DNA from: Solirubrobacteraceae bacterium
GTDB lineage: Bacteria > Actinomycetota > Thermoleophilia > Solirubrobacterales > Solirubrobacteraceae
Direction of reading: 5' to 3'
Length of the DNA stretch: 7,076 bases
Assembly: GCA_025928415.1 (NCBI GenBank)
Contig: JAICJK010000126.1
Span: 1 to 7,076, forward strand
The translations under genes were made by a program, and so were the position numbers. Under the pieces are notes generated by a model, which had not been told where the DNA came from, made no database searches, and saw only the letters and a program-made list of their open reading frames with translations. This document shows, one piece after another, positions 1 to 5,289 of this stretch (position 1 is its first letter; each line of letters opens with the position of its first letter).

Positions 1-44
1 ACCGCGGCGAGCCGCTGCAGCGCGGCGGCCGGCGCCGCCGTCAC
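1..44 (-). CDS. Start of an unidentified gene downstream of hemL (truncated by window edge)
   Basis: A GTG at 44-42 overlaps the hemL stop codon as GTGA, the classic 4-bp coupling junction of an operon. It is preceded by a GGAG Shine-Dalgarno-like element at 53-50 with a 5-nt spacer. The frame stays open to the window edge and reads MTAAPAAALQRLAAV, an alanine-rich start with no diagnostic motif. Its position directly after hemL suggests the next gene of the heme operon, but 14-15 residues are far too few to name it. The start call rests only on the GTGA overlap, the ribosome-binding site and the open frame. Confidence 0.5.
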   Translation of the reverse strand, partial: MTAAPAAALQRLAA

Positions 45-1330
45 GCGATCTCCGCGAAGGCGGCGGCCGCCGCTTCGAGCGTGCGCTCCACGTGCTCGCC
101 GGTGTGCGCGGTCGACGGGAACCAGGCCTCGAACTGCGACGGCGGCGGGTAGACCCCGCGCGCCAGCAGGGCGCGGCACCAGGCACCGTAGGCCTCGGCG
201 TCGCAGGCCTGCGCGCCCGCGTAGTCGGTCACCGGCTCGTCCGCGCCGGTGAAGAACACGGTGAGCAGGCCGGGCACCGCGACCACCTGGACCGGACGGC
301 TCGCCGCCGCCGCGGCCAGGCCGGTGGCCAGCGCGTCGGTGGTGGCGGCGAGGCGCAGGTAGGCCTGCTCGTCGAGCATGCGCAGCGTCTGGAGGCCCGC
401 CGCGACGGCCAGGGGGTTCCCGCTCAGCGTCCCGGCCTGGTAGACGTCGCCCTCCGGGGCGACGCGCTCCATCAGCGCCCGCGCGCCGCCGAACGCGGCG
501 GCGGGCAGCCCGCCGCCGATGATCTTGCCCATGACGGTGAGGTCGGGGGTGACCCCGGCGCGCTCCTGCGCGCCGCCGCGGCCGACCCGGAAGCCGGTGA
601 TGACCTCGTCGAGGACCAGCAGGGCGCCATTGGCGTCGGCCTGGTTGCGCAGCAGCTCGAGGAAGCCCTCGAGCGGCGGGACCAGGCCCATGTTGGCCGG
701 GATGGGCTCGGCGAGGATCGCCGCGAGCTCGTGCTCGGCGCAGGCCGCGACGACGGCCTCGCCGTCGTTCCAGGGCACGATGACCGTCGCGGCGGTCGCC
801 GCCGCGGTCACGCCCGGCGAGGCCGGGAGGCCCGCCGTGGCCAGGCCGCTGCCGCCCTGCGCGAGCAGGCCGTCGACGTGGCCGTGGTAGGCCCCGGAGA
901 ACTTGAGCAGCTTCTCCCGCCCCGTCGCGGCGCGAGCCAGCCGGATCGCGCTCATCGACGCCTCGGTCCCGCTCGAGGTCATCCGCAGCATCTCGACCGA
1001 CGGCAGGCGCCGGTGGACCTCGTCGGCGAGGTCGACCTCGGCCGCCGTCGGGGCGCCGAAGGTCGTCCCCCGGCGGGCCGCCCCCTGGACGGCGTCGAGG
1101 ATCAGGGGGTGGGCGTGGCCGTGGATCAGCGGCCCCCACGAGCAGACGTAGTCGACGTAGTGGTTGCCGTCGACGTCGATGATCTCCGCGCCCTCGGCGC
1201 GGTCGATGAACAGCGGGTCGCGGCCGATCGCGCGCATCGCCCGGACGGGCGAGTTGACCCCGCCGGGAAGGCGCCGGAGGGCGCGCGCGTAGAGCTCTGA
1301 CGACTTGCTGTCGGTCAGCGAGACGCCCAC
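41..1330 (-). CDS. hemL: Glutamate-1-semialdehyde 2,1-aminomutase (HemL)
   Basis: PLP-dependent cytosolic enzyme that converts glutamate-1-semialdehyde to 5-aminolevulinate, the last step of the C5 route to tetrapyrroles. The 429-aa length is normal for the family. Seen in order: the PGGVNSPVR entry motif (22-30), SSGTEA phosphate-binding region (119-124), GAYHGH (146-151), the gating-loop segment GGSGLATAGLPASPGV (159-174), DEVITGFR with the PLP-ring aspartate D241, MGKIIGGGLP with the Schiff-base lysine K269, and YQAGTLSGNPLA (297-308). The GTG start at 1330 is nearly forced. An in-frame TGA, the stop of the preceding gene, lies one codon upstream, and the conserved PGGVNSPVR motif sits 22 residues in. 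No well-spaced Shine-Dalgarno is visible, only GAGG ending 1 nt before GTG, so translation probably depends on reinitiation after the upstream gene. It lies 3 bp after the AhbA/AhbB-like gene and overlaps the next gene by 4 bp. Glutamyl-tRNA reductase (hemA) is not in the window. Confidence 0.97.
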   Translation of the reverse strand: MGVSLTDSKSSELYARALRRLPGGVNSPVRAMRAIGRDPLFIDRAEGAEIIDVDGNHYVDYVCSWGPLIHGHAHPLILDAVQGAARRGTTFGAPTAAEVDLADEVHRRLPSVEMLRMTSSGTEASMSAIRLARAATGREKLLKFSGAYHGHVDGLLAQGGSGLATAGLPASPGVTAAATAATVIVPWNDGEAVVAACAEHELAAILAEPIPANMGLVPPLEGFLELLRNQADANGALLVLDEVITGFRVGRGGAQERAGVTPDLTVMGKIIGGGLPAAAFGGARALMERVAPEGDVYQAGTLSGNPLAVAAGLQTLRMLDEQAYLRLAATTDALATGLAAAAASRPVQVVAVPGLLTVFFTGADEPVTDYAGAQACDAEAYGAWCRALLARGVYPPPSQFEAWFPSTAHTGEHVERTLEAAAAAFAEIA

Positions 1331-1333
1331 GCC

Positions 1334-2410
1334 TCAGAGCCCAGCGTGCTCGCGCTCCCAGTCACGGAAGTCGTCGGTGAAGTACAGCAGCCGGACCTTC
1401 TTGAACTCCGTCGACGAGTACAGCGTCGCCCGCTCGGTGATGCCGGTCTCCGCGGAGATCGCGTCGAGGATCGCGTCGCACTCCTCCTTGGAGCGCCCGT
1501 GGGCCATCGTGAACACCGAGTAGGGCCAGTCTTGATAGGTCGGCCGCTCGTAGCAGTGCGAGATGCCGCGGTAGGCCGCCATGCGCGGGCCCAGCTCGGC
1601 CATGCGCTCCTCGGGCACCTTCCAGACGCCCATGCCGTTCGCGCTGAAGCCCGCCCTGCGGTGGAAGAGGATCGCGGCGACGCGGCGCAGCAGGCCGCGG
1701 TCGCGCATGGACTGCAGGTGCTCCACCAGCGCGTCCTGGGTGATGCCCAGCCGGGCGGCGGCCGCCGCGTAGGGCTCGGGCACGACCGGCAGGTCCCCCT
1801 GGGTGGCGCGGACGACCTCGCGGTCGAACTCGTCGTAGGGCTGCTTGGCCAGGTCGATCGGCTCCTCGGCCACGACGGCCTGCGCGAGGTCCTGCGTGGA
1901 CCCCGACATCTTGAGGTCCATCCGGATCTTGAAGAGCTTGAGCGTCGGGAGCTGGCGGATCGACTCGGCGCCGGTGAGCTCCTGGAGGAGGTCGAGCGTC
2001 CCCTGCAGCCCCAGCTTGGAGTCCTCCTCGACCGCGATCGTGAACCACATGTTGAAGTCGTGGTTGCGCAGGTAGTTGTGGCTGACCCCCGGGTGGGAGT
2101 TGACGATCTTGGCCGGCCGCCACGGGTGCTCCGGGTCCACCTTGGCGGCCACGAGCATCGAGCCGTAGCCGAACGCGCGGGTGTCGTAGATCGGCGTGAC
2201 CTGGCGGATGATGCGCTCGTCGAGCAGGCGGCGGACCTCGGCGAGCACGTGCTCCTCGGCCAGGCCGAGCGACCGGGCGACGGCCGCGTAGGGGCGCGGC
2301 TCGATCGGGAACGAGCCCTGCATCTCGTCGAGCAGGCGCTTGTCGGCCTCCGACAGCGCGACGGCCGCGCCCTCCTTGCGCGAGCGGATCTTCGGGGTCA
2401 CTGAAGCCAT
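1334..2410 (-). CDS. Tandem-domain siroheme-decarboxylase-like protein (AhbA/AhbB or NirDL-type fusion, Lrp/AsnC fold)
   Basis: A 358-aa protein made of two homologous halves, each a winged-helix domain followed by an AsnC-like alpha/beta domain. Half 1: helix-turn-helix about 20-72, then GVSHNYLRNHDFNMWFT (108-124), ending near KLFKIRMDLKM (158-168). Half 2: helix-turn-helix about 194-245, then RRAGFSANGMGVWKVP (251-266), ISHCYERP (283-290), DWPYSVFTMAHG (294-305) and EFKKVRLLYF (335-344). The HNYLR/FNxWFT and HCYxRP/WPYxxFTMxHG signatures mark AhbA/AhbB and NirD/L/G/H, which decarboxylate siroheme to 12,18-didecarboxysiroheme; ordinary Lrp regulators lack them. AhbA and AhbB are usually separate subunits, and here both halves are in one chain. 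Start: ATG at 2410 has GAAGGA (2425-2420) at 9-nt spacing; a rival GTG at 2401 would give a GTGA overlap but has no ribosome-binding site. The first 17 residues are a basic extension. It sits between hemB and hemL, so a tetrapyrrole role is very likely; decarboxylase versus heme-responsive regulator is not decided by sequence. Confidence 0.85.
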   Translation of the reverse strand: MASVTPKIRSRKEGAAVALSEADKRLLDEMQGSFPIEPRPYAAVARSLGLAEEHVLAEVRRLLDERIIRQVTPIYDTRAFGYGSMLVAAKVDPEHPWRPAKIVNSHPGVSHNYLRNHDFNMWFTIAVEEDSKLGLQGTLDLLQELTGAESIRQLPTLKLFKIRMDLKMSGSTQDLAQAVVAEEPIDLAKQPYDEFDREVVRATQGDLPVVPEPYAAAAARLGITQDALVEHLQSMRDRGLLRRVAAILFHRRAGFSANGMGVWKVPEERMAELGPRMAAYRGISHCYERPTYQDWPYSVFTMAHGRSKEECDAILDAISAETGITERATLYSSTEFKKVRLLYFTDDFRDWEREHAGL

Positions 2411-3378
2411 GCGGCTGCGTCCTTCGCGTGGTAGGTGATCACGATGTCGGCCCCGGCACGCCGGATGGCCGTGAGCGTCTCGAGCACGATCGCCCGCTCG
2501 TCGACGTGCCCCGCGGCCGCCGCGGCCTTGACCATCGCGTACTCGCCGCTGACGTTGTACGCGCAGACGGGCATCCGCGTCGCGTCCTTCACCCGGCGCA
2601 GCACGTCGAGGTAGGGCAGCGCGGGCTTGACCATGATCACGTCGGCGCCCTCCTCGACGTCGAGCAGGGCCTCCCGCACGGCCTCGTCCCCGTTGCCCGG
2701 GTCCATCTGGTAGGCGCGGCGGTCGCCGAACGCGGGCGTCGAGTCGGCGGCGTCGCGGAACGGGCCGTAGTAGGCGCTGGCGAACTTCGCGGAGTAGGCG
2801 ACGACCGGGGTGTCGGTCAGGCCGTCGGCGTCGAGCGCGGTGCGGATGGCGCGGACGCGCCCGTCCATCATGTCGCTGGGCGCGACGAGGTCCGCGCCGG
2901 CCCGCGCCTGGGAGACCGCGGTCCGCGCGATCAGCTCGACGCTGGCGTCGTTGTCGACGGTCAGGCCGTGGGGCCCTTCGCGCAGCAGGCCGCAGTGCCC
3001 GTGGTCGGTGTATTCGCAGAGGCAGACGTCGGTCATCACGAGCAGGTCCGGATGGGCGGCCTTGATCGCCCGCGTGGCGAGCTGCACGACGCCCTCGTCG
3101 TCGTATGCGCCGGTCCCCTCGGCGTCCTTACCTGCGGGGATGCCGAAGAGCAGGACCGCCGGTATGCCGAGGTCCTTCGCCGCGCCGGCGTCATCGACGG
3201 CGTGGTCGATCGACACGCGGTCGACGCCCGGCATCGCGGCGATCGGCACGCGCCCCGGAGCGGCGTGGACGAACAGCGGCAGGACGAGGTCGCTCGCCGC
3301 CAGCGTCGTCTCGCGCACGAGGTCGCGCAGGACCGCCGTCTGGCGCAGGCGGCGCAACCGCGTCTCGGGGAAGGCCAT
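2398..3378 (-). CDS. hemB: Delta-aminolevulinic acid dehydratase (porphobilinogen synthase, HemB)
   Basis: Cytosolic enzyme that condenses two 5-aminolevulinate molecules into porphobilinogen, the pyrrole unit of all tetrapyrroles. The 326-aa length is typical. The TIM-barrel landmarks are all present: DVCLCEYTDHGHCG (117-130) supplies the three zinc-ligand cysteines C119, C121 and C129, so this is the zinc-dependent class and not the magnesium/aspartate-rich one. PSDMMDGRV lies at 168-175. The two Schiff-base lysines are K198 in YSAKFASAYYGPFRDA and K251 in VIMVKPALPYLDVL. YNVSGEYAMVKAAA lies at 274-287. The start is ATG at 3378; a GAGGA at 3397-3393 is 14 nt away, further than usual, and no better start is visible. 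The 3' end overlaps the next gene by 13 bp and contains that gene's ribosome-binding site. HemL, encoded two genes downstream, supplies its substrate. The GNAT gene ends 39 bp upstream. Confidence 0.98.
   Translation of the reverse strand: MAFPETRLRRLRQTAVLRDLVRETTLAASDLVLPLFVHAAPGRVPIAAMPGVDRVSIDHAVDDAGAAKDLGIPAVLLFGIPAGKDAEGTGAYDDEGVVQLATRAIKAAHPDLLVMTDVCLCEYTDHGHCGLLREGPHGLTVDNDASVELIARTAVSQARAGADLVAPSDMMDGRVRAIRTALDADGLTDTPVVAYSAKFASAYYGPFRDAADSTPAFGDRRAYQMDPGNGDEAVREALLDVEEGADVIMVKPALPYLDVLRRVKDATRMPVCAYNVSGEYAMVKAAAAAGHVDERAIVLETLTAIRRAGADIVITYHAKDAAAWLQ
2420..2425 (-). promoter_or_regulatory. Ribosome-binding site that decides the start of the AhbA/AhbB-like gene
   Basis: On the minus strand this reads GAAGGA and lies 9 nt before ATG 2410, inside the last codons of hemB. 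No comparable site precedes the alternative GTG at 2401, so the longer form with a 13-bp overlap is preferred. Confidence 0.6.
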
Positions 3379-3417
3379 GCCCGACAGCGTAGTCCTCGGC
3401 GGCGCGGCGGCCCCACC

Positions 3418-3999
3418 TCAGCCGGGCGGCCACTCCTCGCTCGTGAGCGCGTACAGGTCGTGGTCCTCCCAGACGCCGGCGATCCGCAGATAGCGCTCGG
3501 CCATGCCCTCGCGACGGAAGCCGGCCTTCTCGACCACCCGAGCCGAGCGGCGGTTGCGCGGCATGATCGCCGGCTGCACGCGGTGCAGCCCCGCGTGCTC
3601 GAAGCCGAACCGGCACGCCAGCCGCACCGCGGCGGTCGCGTGGCCCCGGCCGTTGGCGCGCTCGTCGATCCAGTAGCCCAGCGTGGCGTTCTGCCACGGC
3701 CCGCGGACGACGTTCGACAGCGCGATGCGCCCGATGAGCCGGTCCTCGCCGCCCTGCGGGCCCGTCGCGAGCACCGCGAACGCGTAGCCCGTGCCCGCCG
3801 ACCACGCCTCCGCGTCGAGGGTGATCTCCCGCGACTGCGCGGCGCGCGTGAAGAACGCGTCCTCGCGGTCGGCCTCGAAGGGCGCCATGAAGGCGCGGTT
3901 GGCCAGCCGCAGCGCGAGCAGATCGTCGAGGTCGGCGCGGCCGAACGGCCGGATGGCCGTCCCGTCCTGCTCCAGGCGCACGCGCGGGACGGCGATCAT
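3418..3999 (-). CDS. GNAT-family N-acetyltransferase, RimJ/RimL-like
   Basis: A 193-aa single-domain acetyltransferase that uses acetyl-CoA to acetylate an amino group on an unknown protein or small molecule. Seen: an N-terminal strand TAIRPFGRADLDDLLALR (14-31) typical of the RimJ/RimL subfamily; LGYWIDERANGRGHATAAV (107-125) with the R-x-x-G-R-G/H acetyl-CoA pyrophosphate loop; and the subfamily signature NRRSARVVEKAGFRREG (149-165). Length and motif order fit Acetyltransf_3 members such as RimJ (S5 alanine N-terminus) and RimL (L12), but the target cannot be read from sequence. The start is ATG at 3999. The only Shine-Dalgarno-like GAGG (4017-4014) overlaps the stop codon of the transporter gene upstream, is 14 nt away, and lies in a hairpin stem. 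The gene follows the AI-2E transporter by 16 bp and precedes hemB by 39 bp, so it may share their transcript. No functional link with heme synthesis is evident. Confidence 0.9.
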   Translation of the reverse strand: MIAVPRVRLEQDGTAIRPFGRADLDDLLALRLANRAFMAPFEADREDAFFTRAAQSREITLDAEAWSAGTGYAFAVLATGPQGGEDRLIGRIALSNVVRGPWQNATLGYWIDERANGRGHATAAVRLACRFGFEHAGLHRVQPAIMPRNRRSARVVEKAGFRREGMAERYLRIAGVWEDHDLYALTSEEWPPG

Positions 4000-4012
4000 G
4001 GCGCGGAGGACC

Positions 4013-4030
4013 GCCTCACCGGCGTGAGGC
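4013..4030. repeat. Perfect 7-bp inverted repeat over the transporter stop codon
   Basis: GCCTCAC (4013-4019) and GTGAGGC (4024-4030) are exact reverse complements with a 4-nt loop. The structure covers the last codons and TGA (4018-4016) of the AI-2E transporter gene and ends 13 bp before the GNAT start. Neither strand has a T-run after it, so it is not a canonical Rho-independent terminator. On the minus-strand transcript the 3' arm contains the GAGG that is the only ribosome-binding-site candidate for the acetyltransferase gene. Chance formation is possible in DNA this GC-rich. Confidence 0.4.
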
Positions 4031-5260
4031 TAGCCTGCGCGGCCGCTCCTCGTCCGGCGCGACCGGGTCCTCCCCGAACGGCTCGAGCGGGCTCGTGGGC
4101 AGCGAGGTCGTCCCCCACGGCTCGAGGACCAGGTGGCGCCGCAGGTAGTCGCCGGTCTCGCGCGCGATCGCGGCGAGCGGCAGCGCGATGAGCGCGCCGA
4201 CGACGCCGTAGATCTCCGCTCCGGCGAGCAGCGCGAAGATGACCAGCAGCGGGTTGATGCGCAGCGTGTGGCTGAAGATCTGCGGCGCGACGACATGCCC
4301 CTCGATCTGCTGCAGCGCGACGAACAGGAGCCCGACCCACAGCGCAGAGAGCGGATCGGTGAACAGCGCGACCAGCACCGGCGGCAGGGCGCCGAGGAAC
4401 GGGCCGATGAACGGCACGAGCTCCATCACGGCGAAGAACAGCGCGAAGGCCAGCGCGTAGGTCCGGCCGTCGGGGAAGATCCCCAGCACGCCGAAGACGT
4501 AGAGCCCGACCCCCGCGCCGGCGCCCATCGCGATGCTGAACAGCAGCTGCCCGCGCACGTAGCCCGCGACGGCGCGCTGGACGCGGGTCGGGTAGTCGTC
4601 CTCGGGGGTGCCGTCCCCGGGCGGCATCACCCGCCGCACGACGGCCCCGATGCGCTCGCCGTAGAGCAGCATGTAGACGGTGAGGACGAAGACGAGGATC
4701 AGCGCGAAGCCGGCGGTCACGATCGTCGTGAGCAGGTCGGTCCCGAACGACACGACGTCGGAGGTCCCGCCGACCACCCGGTCGCGCAGGGTCTCCAGGG
4801 CGGTCTCGCCCTGCTTGGAGACCTGGACGTTGATGCCCTTGCGGTCGAAGTAGCGCTGCAGGTCGTCGAGGTTCGCGTTGGCCGAGTCCACGATCCCGGG
4901 GACGTCGTCGCGGAAGGCCGAGAACTGGTCGGAGGCCGGCGTGGCCAGCACCGCACCGGCCCCGCCGAGCACCGCGAAGAACGACAGGATCACCAGCGCG
5001 ACGGCCACGGCGCGCGGCATCCGGCCGCGCTGCACGACCGTCACGAGCGGGTTGAGGATCAGCGCGATCACGCCCGCGACGACGAACAGCCCGAGGACCT
5101 GGCCGGCGGCGCGCGCCAGGACCCACAGCGCGAGCACGGACAGCGGCAGCATGACGAGCTGGACCCAGCGCGGGACGACGACGGGCGGGGTCACCGGCGG
5201 CTCGGGCGCCGGCGGCGGCTCGGTCGGGCCGAGCTCGTCGATGGGTGGCTGGTCGGGCAC
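4016..5260 (-). CDS. AI-2E family transporter (YdiK/PerM/TqsA-like membrane protein)
   Basis: A 414-aa polytopic inner-membrane protein. It has a proline-rich cytosolic N-terminus (1-30), hydrophobic segments near 32-50, 53-70 and 84-106, a polar region at about 108-176, then segments near 177-199, 236-260, 268-298 (a re-entrant pair), 303-318 and 337-365, followed by a charged tail (375-414). Family motifs are clear: GYVRGQLL (233-240), ELVPFIGPFLG (280-290), QQIEGHVVAPQI (317-328), and RINPLLVIFALLAGAEIYG (334-352) leading into GALIALPLAA. Members have been linked to autoinducer-2 export in E. coli (TqsA) and to Na+/H+ antiport in other bacteria, so the family name does not fix the substrate and I do not infer quorum sensing. 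The GTG start at 5260 has GAGGAG (5270-5265) at 4-nt spacing. It is the first gene of the leftward block, divergent from ymdB. Confidence 0.93.
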   Translation of the reverse strand: MPDQPPIDELGPTEPPPAPEPPVTPPVVVPRWVQLVMLPLSVLALWVLARAAGQVLGLFVVAGVIALILNPLVTVVQRGRMPRAVAVALVILSFFAVLGGAGAVLATPASDQFSAFRDDVPGIVDSANANLDDLQRYFDRKGINVQVSKQGETALETLRDRVVGGTSDVVSFGTDLLTTIVTAGFALILVFVLTVYMLLYGERIGAVVRRVMPPGDGTPEDDYPTRVQRAVAGYVRGQLLFSIAMGAGAGVGLYVFGVLGIFPDGRTYALAFALFFAVMELVPFIGPFLGALPPVLVALFTDPLSALWVGLLFVALQQIEGHVVAPQIFSHTLRINPLLVIFALLAGAEIYGVVGALIALPLAAIARETGDYLRRHLVLEPWGTTSLPTSPLEPFGEDPVAPDEERPRRLASRR

Positions 5261-5289
5261 CTGGCTCCTCGTGAGGCAGAGTATGCGCC
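5261..5289. promoter_or_regulatory. 29-bp divergent spacer between the transporter gene and ymdB
   Basis: Two GTG starts face away from each other only 29 bp apart, so any promoters for the two genes must overlap each other or lie partly in the opposite gene's 5' coding region. The near-palindrome CCTC-GT-GAGG (5267-5276) puts a purine-rich GAGG on each strand: minus-strand GAGGAG at 5270-5265 serves the transporter. Plus-strand GAGG (5273-5276) is 13 nt from the ymdB start, too far for an ordinary ribosome-binding site. A weak -10-like GAGTAT (5279-5284) ends 5 nt before the ymdB GTG, which would fit a leaderless transcript, but only three positions match TATAAT and no -35 box stands out. 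Confidence 0.35.
5265..5270 (-). promoter_or_regulatory. Ribosome-binding site of the AI-2E transporter gene
   Basis: The minus strand reads GAGGAG, 4 nt before GTG 5260. It is the strongest Shine-Dalgarno match in the window and supports that GTG as the start despite the lack of a nearby ATG. Confidence 0.7.

Noticed and set aside
92..1300. A 402-codon open frame on the plus strand opposite hemL
   Set aside because: Antisense shadow of hemL with Arg/Gly-rich composition and no recognisable motif.
1346..2404. A 352-codon open frame on the plus strand opposite the AhbA/AhbB-like gene
   Set aside because: It mirrors the minus-strand gene almost end to end and has no domain-like pattern.
1334..2410. 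Simple Lrp/AsnC amino-acid-responsive transcription regulator
   Set aside because: The fold is shared, but ordinary Lrp proteins are about 150 aa with one domain pair. This has two pairs and the siroheme-decarboxylase signatures, between two heme genes. A sensor role is kept open as an alternative.
3379..3417. Terminator or promoter between the acetyltransferase gene and hemB
   Set aside because: The 39-bp gap is GC-rich with repeated GGCGGC-like runs, but has no self-complementary stem with a T-tract and no convincing -10/-35 pair.
2428..4191. A 587-codon open frame on the plus strand opposite hemB and the acetyltransferase gene
   Set aside because: It lies antisense to two clearly conserved genes, has low-complexity R/G/A/V/D-rich composition, and crosses gene boundaries. 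In DNA this GC-rich, stop codons are rare on the opposite strand.
4016..5260. Quorum-sensing autoinducer-2 exporter
   Set aside because: The family name comes from one E. coli member; other members carry out ion transport, and there is no lux-type gene nearby to support signalling.
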